A stretch of DNA of 64,000 bases from Hydractinia symbiolongicarpus (Eukaryota; Cnidaria; Hydrozoa; Anthoathecata; Hydractiniidae), in contig NC_079882.1 in NCBI RefSeq assembly GCF_029227915.1, forward strand, positions 8,492,001-8,556,000, given 5' to 3'. The notes beneath the pieces are model-generated. The model saw nothing but the letters and a program-made list of their open reading frames with translations. It was not told where the DNA came from and ran no database searches. This document shows positions 1 to 10,102 of the stretch, piece after piece (position 1 is the first letter of the stretch; the number at the start of each line of letters is the position of its first letter). Both the position numbers and the translations under genes were made by a program.

Positions 1-960
1 CCTTTGGTGGGATTTTAATTTGGTCAATATAAAAAAGTAAAATTTCAAACCGGTGTGTGATTTCCATATAAACACTGTAACCTGGAGGTGGAAGCAAAAT
101 GCAAAGTTAACCAGCAGTAAAATATCATATTACAGGCACACTTTTCACTACCCTTTGGAATTTCACTTCATCTTAATCCCACCTTATTACATAAATATTA
201 ATGACGTAAAAGAAATGTCATTTTATTAGAAAAATGATTTTTGATTTATGTTTTTTATAATTGGATTAATTCCTTTGTTTTTTCTGAATAGATGACACAC
301 AAAGTGGTGGAAGTGAAAGTGGAGATGGTGAAGGTAAGGGACAATCAGCTTTTGAATTTTATTTCTTATTTGCTTAGTTAGTGGTTTGCAAAATTTGGTT
401 GGACAGTAGGTATTATTGTTTTTTTAATGTGTACTTTCAATATGCCTGAGAATTACTTTGCCTATAGTTGATCCTACTCTACATGTTTTTGCGATGAAAA
501 ATTCAGAAAATTCAGATTTGGTTTTGTTGACACCCAACACAATTTTTAGTCACAAAAATCTTTTGATTCAGATCATGCAGGACACAAATAGTGGCTGTAT
601 AATTGGACGTTTTGTTAACTTTTTCAGCCTAACATCTATACAATTATTTAAACTTTCATTGACTAAGTCTATACTTAAGCTGACCTCTTAAGCTTACTTC
701 AAAAGATAATTCCACCATTTGTAAATAGGCAATACAAAATTGAAGTTAGACTAGGATATTGCAACAACTTCTTTAACAAAATACCCGGAATCCCCTCAAA
801 CTGAAGAAATTTATGTCGGAAAAGACATGACTTAATTTTCAAAACTTTGTGACACAATTCATTTTAGCCATTAGTTAACAATAATATATATCGCAATTAT
901 TATGCCATGCAATACTGTCGAGTAAGCAAGTAAGCGTCCAGGCTTATAAAGCGTTAGTAC
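1..960. repeat. Tandem duplication, copy 1
   Basis: Nearly identical to 3008-3950 (offset 3007 at the left end, changed downstream by small indels). It holds exon 292-333 and its introns. The copy may start left of the window. Very few differences are visible, so the duplication looks recent. Confidence 0.9.
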
Positions 961-3900
961 TTCAGTAATACTTTTATTGCGAAGAAAGGGATAGTGTTCC
1001 GTAATACCTTCTCACGAAGAAAGGGATTGTGTTCAGTAATCCTTTTTCACGAAATAAGGGATAGTGTTCAGGAATACTTTTTCACGAGGAAAGGGATAGT
1101 GTTCAGTAATACTTTCTCACGAAGAAAGGGACAGAAGAAAGGGACAGAGTTTCCTCTTTTCCTTTATACACTGGTCAACCTCATTATTCCACCACCAGGT
1201 CTGTCTATGTCTAGCTGGTCCTTTCGTCCACCCACAGGTATCATCAGAAGCTTCTAGAAGACAATTCTTCAAAGTAGTCCAAGTACTTTCAACATTGTCA
1301 CTATCACATTGACCATTGTGGGCTAACTGCTGAACTTTTGCACTAAATTGTCTTGCTACAATCTCTTCCTTCAGCTTCCAGACTTTTCGATGGGGCCTGT
1401 ACTTTCCCTTGGCTTCTTTAACACTCTTCAAGATAATATCACAAACCACACTCTTCCCCCGATATAACTTTCACGTCCTTCACCACTTTCTTGTCTGACT
1501 TTCTAACCAGGAAGTAATCTATCTGTGTCTTACAACCACCTGACTCATATGTTATCAGCCTACTCTGTCTCTTACTGAATGATGTGTTGCAAACCACCAT
1601 GTCCGTTGCCATTCCAAACTCAAGAAATCTCTCCCCTTCCTTATTTCTGCTCCCAAATCCATAGCCTCCATGCACACCTCTATAACCTTCAGATGACTTC
1701 CCAACATGACCATTAAAGTCGCCGCCCACCATGACAAGTTGAGTGTCTCCAAACTTTGATGGGACTGCTATTAACTCATCATAAAACTTATCTTTATCTT
1801 CCTCACTGAGTCCACACTGTGGAGCATAAACTGACCGAAAGGTGACAATCCTATTACCTATCAAAACTTTATCACTATAATACGACTATTAACACGCATA
1901 ACATCTATTACTTTTTCTACCCACTTCTCTGCAACGAGTATGCCAACTCCTCCATATCCATCACTATTACCAATCCAAAAAAGCTTACACCTTGCCCTCC
2001 TACCTTCCACAAATCTCACTGAAGCTTCTCTCCACCTGACTTCCTGAACACAACACATATCAACAGATCTACGTTCTAACATTTCAACTACTTCACCTGC
2101 TCTACCTCTCAGAATACCAACATTTACACTAGCCATCCTCAACCTAGTGTTATCTACCTTGTGATGTGATAGCTGGGTAACGGTCTGACGATGCTCACAC
2201 GTCGTGGCACAAGCGTGGTGTCTTAAAAATCAATACTTTGGTTTGTTTAATAAAAACAATTTCTAGTAATTCATTTTAATGTGGTATGTTCTGTTTTCAT
2301 AAAATTTCTTCTATCTAGTATGTGCACTACGAAAATTTCCTGAACAACTTTATTGGAAATAAGTTTTTGTTATGTCGTTTCACCTGTGTCGTTTTCACCT
2401 GTAAATGTTATGTCTCTTTCGCAATTGGCATTGAGTAATGGCTATCCGACAGATAATCTATACCAAAAGAACTCATAGTAAACGGAAACACAACACCCAT
2501 TAGAGACAATACAAAAGTCCCATGGAAACAAAGTCTAAAGCGCAGGATCTCATATATTATTTTGCTCACTATTTTAGGCCCTACGCATAAAAGGCAACGA
2601 GTTTTTTTCCATGTGAATAGAATGACATTGTCATCACAAATCTTTAGTTTGATGAAAGCAGATGATCATATATTTTTCTTAGATCATTATTTTATGCACT
2701 ACACACTGACGTCATGAAATTTAGGTTACAATAGTTAAAGAAAGTCTGCATTTTTTACATATTGATTATTTCCGTTGTAGTTTCTTCCAACAAGAAACCA
2801 TTGACAGCACCTACTGCAGGTAACTAGTCTATGTTGTTCATCTATATTTTTGTTTGTCAGACACGCATTTTTAACAAACTATTTAATTGAAAGACATATT
2901 TTTTGCGAAAAAAACTGAAAATATATTTCCCTGTCTGTTGGAGTTTACACAAGAAAGTAACCTCAGAGGCCGCTTTCATGACACCCGAAGTCCACGATGT
3001 GTTTGTTCCTTTGGTGGGATTTTAATTTGGTCAATATAAAAAAGTAAAATTTCAAACCGGTGTGTGATTTCCATATAAACACTGTAACCTAGAGGTGGAA
3101 GCAAAATGCAAAGTTAACCGGCAGTAAAATATCATATTACAGGCACACTTTTCACTACCCTTTGGAATTTCACTTCATCTTAATCCCACCTTATTACATA
3201 AATATTAATGACGTAAAAGAAATGTCATTTTATTAGAAAAATGATTTTTGATTTATGTTTTTTTTAATTGGATTAATTCCTTTGTCTTTTCTGAATAGAT
3301 GATACACAAAGTGGTGGAAGTAAAAGTGGAGATGATGAAGGTAAGGGACAATCAGCTTTTGAATTTTATTTCTTATTTGCTTAGTTAGTGATTTGCAAAA
3401 TTTGGTTGGACAGTAGGTATTGTTGTTTTTTTAATGTGTACTTTCAATATGCCTGAGAATTACTTTGCCTATAGTTGATCCTACTCTACATGTTTTTGCG
3501 ATGAAAAATTCAGAAAATTCAGATTTGGTTTTGTTGACACTAAACACAATTTTAGTCACAAAAATCTTTTGATTCAGATCATGCAGGACACAAATAGTGG
3601 CTGTATAATTGGACGTTTTGTTAACTTTTTCAGCCTAACATCTATACAATTATTTAAACTTTCATTGACTAACTTTTTTTAAGTCTATACTTACTTTAAA
3701 GTCTATACTTAAGCTGACCTCGTAAGCTTACTTCAAAAGATAATTCCACCATTTGTAAATAGGCAATACAAAACTGAAGAAATTTATGTCGGAAAGGACA
3801 TGACTTAATTTTCAAAACTTTGTGACACAATTCATTTTAGCCATTAGTTAACAATAATATATATCGCAATTATTATGCCATGCAATACTGTCGAGTAAGC

Positions 3901-5600
3901 AAGTAAGCGTCCAGGCTTATAAAGCGTTAGTACTTCAGTAATACTTTTGTTGTGAAGAAAGGGATAGTGTTCAGTAATACCTTTTCACGAGAAAGGGACA
4001 GTGTTCCGTAATACCTTCTCACGAAGAAAGGGATTGTGTTCAGTAATACTTACTTTCTCACGAGGAAAGGGATAGTGTTCAGTAATCCTTATCACGAAAT
4101 AAGGGATAGTGTTCAGGAATACTTTCCCATGAAGAAAGGGACAGTGTTCAGTAATACTTTCTCACGAGGAAAGGGATAGTGTTCAGTAATACCTTCTCAC
4201 GAAGAAAGGGATAGTGTTCAGTAATACCTTCTCACGAAGAAAGGGATAGTGTTCAGTAATACCTTCTCACGAAGAAAGGGATAGTGTTCAGTAATACCTT
4301 CTCACAAAGAAAGGGATAGTGTTCAGTAATACTTTCTCACGAAGAAAGGGACAGTGTTCAGTAATACCTTCTCACGAAGAAAGGGACAGTGTTCAGTAAT
4401 ACCTTCTCACGAAGAAAGGGATAGTGTTCAGTAATACTTTCTCACGAAGAAAGGGATAGTGTTCAGTAATACCTTCTCACGAAGAAAGGGATAGTGTTCA
4501 GTAATACCTTCTCACGAAGAAAGGGATAGTGTTCAGTAATACCTTCTCACGAAGAAAGGGATAGTGTTCAGTAATACTTTCTCACGAAGAAAGGGATAGT
4601 GTTCAGTAATACCTTCTCACGAAGAAAGGGATAGTGTTCAGTAATACCTTCTCACGAAGAAAGGGATAGTGTTCAGTAATACCTTCTCACGAAGAAAGGG
4701 ATAGTGTTCAGTAATACCTTCTCACGAAGAAAGGGATAGTGTTCAGTAATACCTTCTCACGAAGAAAGGGATAGTGTTCAGTAATACCTTCTCACGAAGA
4801 AAGGGATAGTGTTCAGTAATACTTTCTCACGAAGAAAGGGATAGTGTTCAGTAATACCTTTTCACGAGGAAAGGGATAGTGTTCAGTAATACTTTCCCAC
4901 GAAGAAAGGGATTGTGTTCAGTAATACTTTGCCACGGAAGAAAAGGATAGTGCTCGCCAGTGCTTTGTCACAAAAAAATTGAAACTATTTTGTAGCAATT
5001 CAACATAAAGTAAGAAAAAGTGCTTAGTGGTATTAGAGGATTGTCACAATAAATTTCCGAAGAGAACTAAAAGTATGCATTTTTGATTTTAGGGAAATCG
5101 ACGAAGACAGTAAGGTATGTGCAAGGAATGGTAATTAGTAAATCAGTTTCTCCTTATATATTTGGTGTTATAATTGGTGTTGAAAGTTCTTTTTTTTGTC
5201 AGTTGGTGTGAAGCAGCGTTTGTTCTTTACTTCTTAGGCCAGAAGCTTCGTCAAAGTTTCCTTTTCTGTTTATGATATCTGTGGTGGCCATTGTGGGAGC
5301 TTACTTTCTTTACCACAACAAAGCTAAGGTAAGCTTTGTTTTTTTATGAGTTTGTGAAAATGCTCTGCTCTGGTTTGACATGAAAAAAAAATTCCCTTTA
5401 ATTTTAGATTATGGGTTTAGTAGTTGAAGGGAGGAACGCTGGAAATCGAAGAAATTCTCCAGGATACCAAAAGTTACGGAATTTAGAAGAAGCTATGCCT
5501 GGAATGCAAAGTGAGAACCCGTTGATAAGAATATTTTTTCGCTTGTTTTTTGTGCATTGTCAAACCCATACATTTTTTTTCTTTAGAACACGTTGCTTGA
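292..5600 (+). CDS. TGN38/TGOLN2-KCT2-like type I membrane protein, 3' exons (partial)
   Basis: Spliced gene whose 5' part lies outside the window. Exons with GT-AG borders and matching phases: 292-333, 2781-2819, 3299-3340, 5093-5114, 5238-5328, 5408-5510 and 5587-5600 (TGA stop at 5598-5600). The first four encode a luminal stretch rich in Ser, Gly, Asp, Lys and Thr. Exon 5238-5328 gives a transmembrane helix (FPFLFMISVVAIVGAYFLYH) followed by a basic stop-transfer NKAK. The next exon gives a cytosolic tail with IMGLVVEGRN, RRNSPGYQKL and a short end (PGMQKHVA). The tail layout, HNK-x-K then a Gly-Arg segment then a YxxPhi signal (YQKL), is that of TGN38/TGOLN2 and KCT2 proteins, which cycle between trans-Golgi network and plasma membrane through adaptor binding. 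Family assignment rests on tail pattern only, because luminal domains in this family are poorly conserved. The gene carries a duplicated exon and a large intronic minisatellite. Confidence 0.7.
965..1140. repeat. 35-bp minisatellite, short array
   Basis: About five imperfect units of a 35-bp repeat with core GTGTTCAGTAATACCTTCTC followed by ACGAAGAAAGGGATA. The array ends abruptly where LINE-derived sequence begins near 1141. Confidence 0.85.
1141..2160 (-). pseudogene. RTE/CR1-type LINE, apurinic endonuclease fragment
   Basis: Read on the minus strand, three overlapping frames make one decayed polyprotein start. 2142-1861 contains MASVNVGILRGR and VQEVRW (the catalytic Glu region). 1864-1439 contains SVYAPQ, GGDFNGHVG and IDYFLVR, all standard motifs of the exonuclease-endonuclease-phosphatase fold of LINE endonucleases, similar to the CFDP2-like RTE group. 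1449-1117 is the linker that normally precedes reverse transcriptase (W-NNEV-x-IKEKRK). There are frameshifts near 1862 and 1447. No reverse transcriptase follows, because the sequence stops at the minisatellite. The 5' end is therefore kept and the 3' end lost, the reverse of normal LINE 5' truncation. Confidence 0.85.
2161..2780. other. Intronic sequence, no feature seen
   Basis: The first 60 or so bases may be LINE 5' UTR. The rest is AT-rich intron of the TGN38-like gene leading to the acceptor before 2781. Confidence 0.5.
3008..3950. repeat. Tandem duplication, copy 2
   Basis: Second copy of 1-960, containing exon 3299-3340. It carries a short extra repeat near 3670-3705 and lacks about 30 bp that copy 1 has near 740-770. 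Both copies run directly into the same 35-bp minisatellite. Confidence 0.9.
3935..4935. repeat. 35-bp minisatellite, long array
   Basis: Roughly 28 units of the same 35-bp repeat as at 965-1140. The centre (about 4190-4850) is nearly perfect and the edges are degenerate, as expected for expansion by unequal exchange or slippage. It lies in the intron between exons 3299-3340 and 5093-5114 of the TGN38-like gene. Confidence 0.95.
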
Positions 5601-5638
5601 TGTTAAAAATATTGCATGAAGAAATTAAAGTTTATTCA

Positions 5639-5668
5639 AATAAAGTCGATGTGGGATGTGGAAATAAA
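5639..5668 (+). terminator. Polyadenylation signals of the TGN38-like gene
   Basis: Two AATAAA hexamers (5639-5644 and 5663-5668) lie 40-70 bases after the stop codon at 5598-5600. They support the inferred last exon. Confidence 0.6.
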
Positions 5669-6144
5669 GAACGCGTTTCTTTTCAGTGCATTTTTGCGTC
5701 GCAATTATTCTTCCGGCGGTAGATACCCACATTTAAAGAGAAACAAACAATACGAACAAATTTTTTAAAGTATATTAAATTTGTAACAGCAATGCAATTT
5801 TTGCAAGACCTTAGCAAAACAAACCCTTGTCAGCGTTTACTTTAAATGGCCTGTTCTGCAAATGATGATTGACTAAATCCGAAGAATATAAAAGTTCTAC
5901 CCACTTGTTTTCCAGTACGCGCACGTTCGAGTATTACTAGGTTTCGCTGTGGGCACGTTTTATGACATTTGAAATTATTATTATGTAAAAATGTTTTGTA
6001 TTATCCTTAATTTTGTGTATAATGTTGTTTGGCTACATTTTTTGATTTTACATATTGGTTATTTTGATTGGCTGGCTATAGTTTCCACCAATTAAAAGTA
6101 TATTTTGGCGCAACATTTTGTTTCGCATTGCTGAGATGCGCGAA
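5669..6144. other. Intergenic, no feature seen
   Basis: AT-rich spacer between the end of the TGN38-like gene and the mini-Helitron. No coding potential is recognised. Confidence 0.5.
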
Positions 6145-6258
6145 TCTATATTATAATGCCCGTATACGTCTGTCTGTCCGTTCGTCCGTCTATCACGCAA
6201 AATGGTAGCTTAGCTGCGACGGGCGAACCCGTGGATTTTTCCATGGGCTAACGACTAG
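6145..6258 (+). mobile_element. Mini-Helitron (114 bp, non-autonomous)
   Basis: Begins with TC after an A (TCTATATTATAATGCCC) and ends with CTAG followed by T. Just before the end is a hairpin CCCGTGGA / TCCATGGG with a short T-rich loop, followed by a spacer of several bases and the terminal CTAG. These are the hallmarks of Helitrons: 5' TC, 3' subterminal hairpin, CTRR end, insertion between A and T, no inverted repeats. The pyrimidine-rich GTCTGTCTGTCCGTTCG near the 5' end is typical of an abundant family in marine invertebrates. That last point is recollection, not a search result. Confidence 0.75.
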
Positions 6259-6736
6259 TTCATAATAGTCCTCTACGTGAATGGTTTTGTTAAGTGAGTT
6301 AAAAAAATGAAAAATCGGAAAAAAGATAAGAACGTGAGAAAAATATTGAACCAAGCCCCGATGCTCTATTGAGTTCTGTAGGAACGGAGTCGTTGTGTGT
6401 AGGGTTTTCAGAAGGCGAAAAACTTTTTAGAACGCGACCGCCTGTAGAATGAAATAATAAATTCGGACTATTTTCTTGACAGAATATTTTATACTCAACA
6501 GATATTACCCTAGCATTCTTGAAATATAGGACGGAAACAACTGCAACTTGTTACGAAGGTCACACATGTGTCACTGTGATTGAATTATAGTACTGCTAAA
6601 GGCTGTTCAATTTCCTAGAAAAAATTCTGAATACAAACAAAAAAAATGTAAGAACATAAGAAAAATTATCAAGCTTTTGAAAGCAAAATATTTCAGTTTC
6701 TCTTGAACCTAAACCTCATCCATTATTGTGGCATGT
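6259..6736. other. Intergenic, no feature seen
   Basis: AT-rich sequence between the mini-Helitron and the transposon left end. Confidence 0.4.
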
Positions 6737-6758
6737 TACTGAATCGGTTTCGAAATTT

Positions 6759-6869
6759 TTCGCGAAATTAAATCCTCGCGAAATATTTGCAAACAGTCAA
6801 ATCGCGAAATTAAATCCTCGCGAATTTTTTTTTAATTTGTACCATCGCGAAAATTAATACTCGTGAAAT
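6759..6869. repeat. Left subterminal repeats of the transposon
   Basis: Three copies of a TTCGCGAAATTAAATCCTCG-type core at about 6759, 6802 and 6844, spaced about 43 bp. The third copy is degenerate. They are probably transposase binding sites (inference). Confidence 0.75.
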
Positions 6870-7006
6870 GTTTTGTTCTCGATTATTTTTTTCTATGTAA
6901 AACTTACAACAAAATTCGTAAAAAAATACGGTAAATAATATTATTTTATCTCTTTTGAAAAAAGTTTCGGATGTCTTTGCTCCCTGCTGTTGGTTGTACT
7001 GTTTTT

Positions 7007-7489
7007 TTAACGAATTTGCGTTTTTTTTGCTCTGGCTGGTTTGGTACGGCCAACATTGTTCTTAAGAAACGAACCCATGATGACCTCATTCTTTGGTTGA
7101 CAATATAATTCATCCACCATATCTTGATAGCGTCGAAGAAGCATGTGCCCCTTGATACTTCCAGGCATCAAAACTGTTATTTCGCAGGCAATTTCAAGAG
7201 CTCCTTGAAATAGAGGCGATCTTCTGTAGTGGGTGGCTGTCAGCTTTGCCACAACCGTAGCCCCTCTATCCAAAAGATATTTGGTAGGGCGAGAAATTTC
7301 CCTTGGTAAATGACCAACTGTTTCATTAATTTCGATGCGACATATTTTGATCGCGAACATATCAAATATATTGTTTTTCTCAAAACGACATTCAAGCTCT
7401 TCATTTTCATAGGGATTCCAAACATCACGGTAAACGTGAAAGCCACGTACTGCCGATGAAAATACCAAGACCTTGTTCGTGTCCGCCAT
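7007..7489 (-). CDS. HIRAN-domain protein encoded by the transposon
   Basis: Intact reading frame. An upstream ATG at 7513 would give 168 aa. The ATG at 7489 (MADTNKVLVF, with GCGG after ATG) is preferred, giving 160 aa. The HIRAN pattern is clear: AVRGFHVYRDVWNP at the start, then LECRFEKNNIFDMFAIKI (the N-x-x-D-x-x-A-I core), ETVGHLPREIS (the VGHLP strand) and ALEIACEITVLMPG near the end. A basic tail (GRTKPARAKKTQIR) follows. HIRAN domains in HLTF and Rad5 bind 3' ends of single-stranded DNA at stalled forks. Here the domain stands alone and lies head to head with a transposase, 157 bp apart, inside the same inverted ends. A role in handling transposon or donor-site DNA ends is inference. 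No stop or frameshift is visible. Confidence 0.8.
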   Translation of the reverse strand: MADTNKVLVFSSAVRGFHVYRDVWNPYENEELECRFEKNNIFDMFAIKICRIEINETVGHLPREISRPTKYLLDRGATVVAKLTATHYRRSPLFQGALEIACEITVLMPGSIKGHMLLRRYQDMVDELYCQPKNEVIMGSFLKNNVGRTKPARAKKTQIR

Positions 7490-7646
7490 ATTTCTGAAGT
7501 GTTTTTTAAACAAAGAAGGAATTCCATTGGAATTCGAATTTAACGTTCAAATTTAAGTACGTGGGGAAAAACCTGTTTTCCATTTCATGACATCTTTTTC
7601 TCATTTGTTTTGGTGAACGAGGGAAGTGTACGATCAGAAGTAAAAG
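7490..7646. promoter_or_regulatory. Shared divergent promoter region
   Basis: 157 bp between the HIRAN start (-) and the transposase start (+). It contains a palindromic GAATTCCATTGGAATTC near 7519. Any promoter for both genes must lie here or overlap the first codons. No TATA box is assigned. Confidence 0.45.
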
Positions 7647-9802
7647 ATGTCTATTATTAATAGCCTTGGAAGAATTAAAAAAAGTAAACAAAATTCATCA
7701 ACGCCAAAACAAACTTTATGTGATGTAGATTTGACAGTTGACGACTGTAGTTCTCTTGCATCATCGTCACCGATTAGCACGCTACAACCTTCTCATTCGG
7801 AAACAGGACTTGGTTTGCTGGACTATGAAGTGTCTGCCGCAGCAACATCACGTGAACTAGGAGCGAAAAAGAAACTGAGAGGATCATACACTAAGTACTC
7901 TGATAACCAAAGACACGCTATTGGAAAGTATGCTTCGGAATACAGTACAGCTAGCACTTTAAGAAGATATAAAGATGAGATTCCCGAACTGAGCGAAAGC
8001 ACTGTTCGAACAATGCGAAAAAAATACGAAGAGGAGATTCGGAATGCATTACGACAAAAACGCCAACCAAGTAATACATTGAAAACCGCTCGTTGTGGAA
8101 GACCTTTGCTCTTAGGGCCAATCGATTTGATGGTACAGAATTATCTACGGGTAAATGCATTTTTTATATATTTCAATAAGAGACCCAGTTATTAATGTAC
8201 ACCCCAAATAAATGTCTTACTTAGCATTAGGACAAGGTCTAACTTATGGTAAGTATGCCCGCGAGGTGTGAAAAGATTTCTCAACAAGCAACATCCTCGT
8301 ATGTACTAAACTATGACGTCAACAAGTGAAATTCCCCAACTTAAAAATGAAATTGAATAGCATTTTTTTAATTCTCAGCCGAAGGCTGAGACCTAAGATT
8401 ATCGATAGAGGTAGAAGCATATACTTTTTGAGACAAAAAGGCAAAATTCTAGGCAATCATGTAGGAGTAAATACTTTGCCTAGAATTTTGTCTTTTTGTC
8501 TCAAAAAGTGACAATCATGTAGGAGTAAATCGTAGGCCGGCTGAGATGCTTCACGCCTGCGTGGCTATTTCATAATTTTTTACTTTTTAGGCTGTACGCG
8601 GAAGAGGAGGAGTTATCACTTGAGGAATCGCCGAGTCAGTCGCAAAAGCATTAATAAAACGTCATCCCGAGATGAATCTCGATCATATTGATCTCAGCCA
8701 TTCACACTGGGCACAAAGCTTGTTTCGAAGGATGGGCTTTGTCAAAAGATTCGGTACAACAGGGAAAGTCCCTATTCCTGAAGCACTTCGAAAAGAGCTT
8801 GAAACTTCATATTTACATGGAATTGTCCGAAAGATCGAGGAAAACAATATCCCACCATCACTTGTTCTCAATCAGGATCAAACGCCTTTAAAATACGTAC
8901 CCGTATCTAACAAAACGTTAGCACAAAAAGGATCAAAAACTGTTCAAATTAAAGGTTCGAGCGATAAAAGAATGATTACCGCGACCTTCACAATAACATT
9001 GGATGGTAAATTTTTGCCAATACAGTTGATATATGGAGGGAAAACACTACAAAGCCTCCCTAGAGTAAGCTTTCCATCGTCGTTTTTACTTAGTGCGAAC
9101 CCCAAACATTATAGTAATGAAGAGGAATCAATTAAGCTGTTGAATGAAATAATTGTTCCGTACGTCAAGAAAGAGCAAGAGAGGCTGGGATTGGAGAAAG
9201 ATCAGTCGGCTTTAATGATTATGGATGTCTTTAAAGGGCAAATGACCGGTCCTGTCTTGAAGGTATTGTCTGACAACCATGTATTGCTAGAGAGCGTTCC
9301 TGCCAATTTCACATACCTCTTCCAACCTCTTGACGTCCAAGGAGGCCCAAATGGCTATGTAAAACGCATGATGAAAAAGAAGTTTACCACCTGGTACGCA
9401 GATCAAATCACCCAAGCTATGGATAAAGGTCAAGAGCTCGAAACGATTGAAGTAGCACTAAAGCTTTCGATTGTCAAACCGTTACACGCGAAATGGCTTA
9501 TTGAGATGTACAATGAAATGACGTCGGATGATGGGAAACAGGTGTGCTTGAAGGGTTGGCAAGTAGCAGGTATAAAGGATGCTGTAGTCAAGGGTATGTC
9601 CGGTTTACCAAGCCTTGATCCGTTTAACGACATCGACCCAATGTTAGACGAAGAACCTAATGTTCAAGCTGTCAATTCTTCTGGTTTGTCCACAGCTTCA
9701 AAATACGTCAGTGATTACGGGATCGAAGACGAAAGCGACGAAGAAGAATGGGTCGAAGAAAATGAAGAGGATGAAGATAGGAATTTTTTTGATTTTTTTT
9801 GA
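7647..9802 (+). pseudogene. pogo/Tigger-like DDE transposase, interrupted by a stop
   Basis: Two exons, 7647-8150 and 8591-9802, joined in phase 0 (donor GTAAAT, acceptor TTTTTAG). Exon 1 (168 codons) has a psq-like helix-turn-helix region: YTKYSDNQRHAIGKYA and then STVRTMRKKY. Exon 2 carries the DDE_1 catalytic core: first Asp in LVLNQDQTPLKYV, second in LMIMDVFKGQMT, third in YLFQPLDVQGGPNGYVK. A very acidic C-terminus follows (DESDEEEWVEENEEDED). Two lesions are visible. An in-frame TGA at 8621-8623 lies ten codons into exon 2. A T8 run near 9790 shifts the end: one T fewer would extend the acidic tail as DFFDDEDDL. A polyadenylation signal AATAAA lies at 9876-9881. Cut-and-paste transposase of the Tc1/mariner/pogo superfamily by these motifs. 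Confidence 0.85.
8423..8509. repeat. 34-bp inverted repeat inside the transposase intron
   Basis: Arms 8423-8456 and 8476-8509 match at 33 of 34 positions (begins ACTTTTTGAGACAAAAAG) around a 19-base loop. A 19-bp direct repeat, CAATCATGTAGGAGTAAAT, occurs at 8454-8472 and 8512-8530. Confidence 0.85.
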
Positions 9803-9952
9803 TGACGAAGATGATTTGTAAATAGATTTTGACATGTAACTCGGAAGAAAAAGCATGATTCTTGATACTGATGACAATAAATCATTTTCCTTCCTTTACA
9901 ATTTTTACGATATTCAAATGTTTCGTGAAAATTTGTTTTAAGTTAAGACAGA

Positions 9953-10102
9953 ATTCGCGAAATTAAATCCTCGCGTAATTTTTAGAAAGCCTGAATTCGC
10001 GAAATTAAATCCTCGCGAAATTTTTGAAAAGACTAAATTCGCGAAATTAAACCCTCGCAAAATACGATTTATTTGACCTCGCGAAATTAAATCCGCGCGA
10101 AA
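9953..10102. repeat. Right subterminal repeats of the transposon
   Basis: Four copies of the same core at about 9953, 9995, 10038 and 10079, spaced about 42 bp, in the same orientation as the left array rather than inverted. Confidence 0.75.

Noticed and set aside
7240-7527. Alternative minus-strand frame over the HIRAN gene
   Set aside because: It overlaps the HIRAN frame, which carries a recognisable domain; this one does not.
8621-8623. Selenocysteine or readthrough codon in the transposase
   Set aside because: No supporting element is visible and another lesion (T8 run) exists in the same gene; simple decay is the better explanation.
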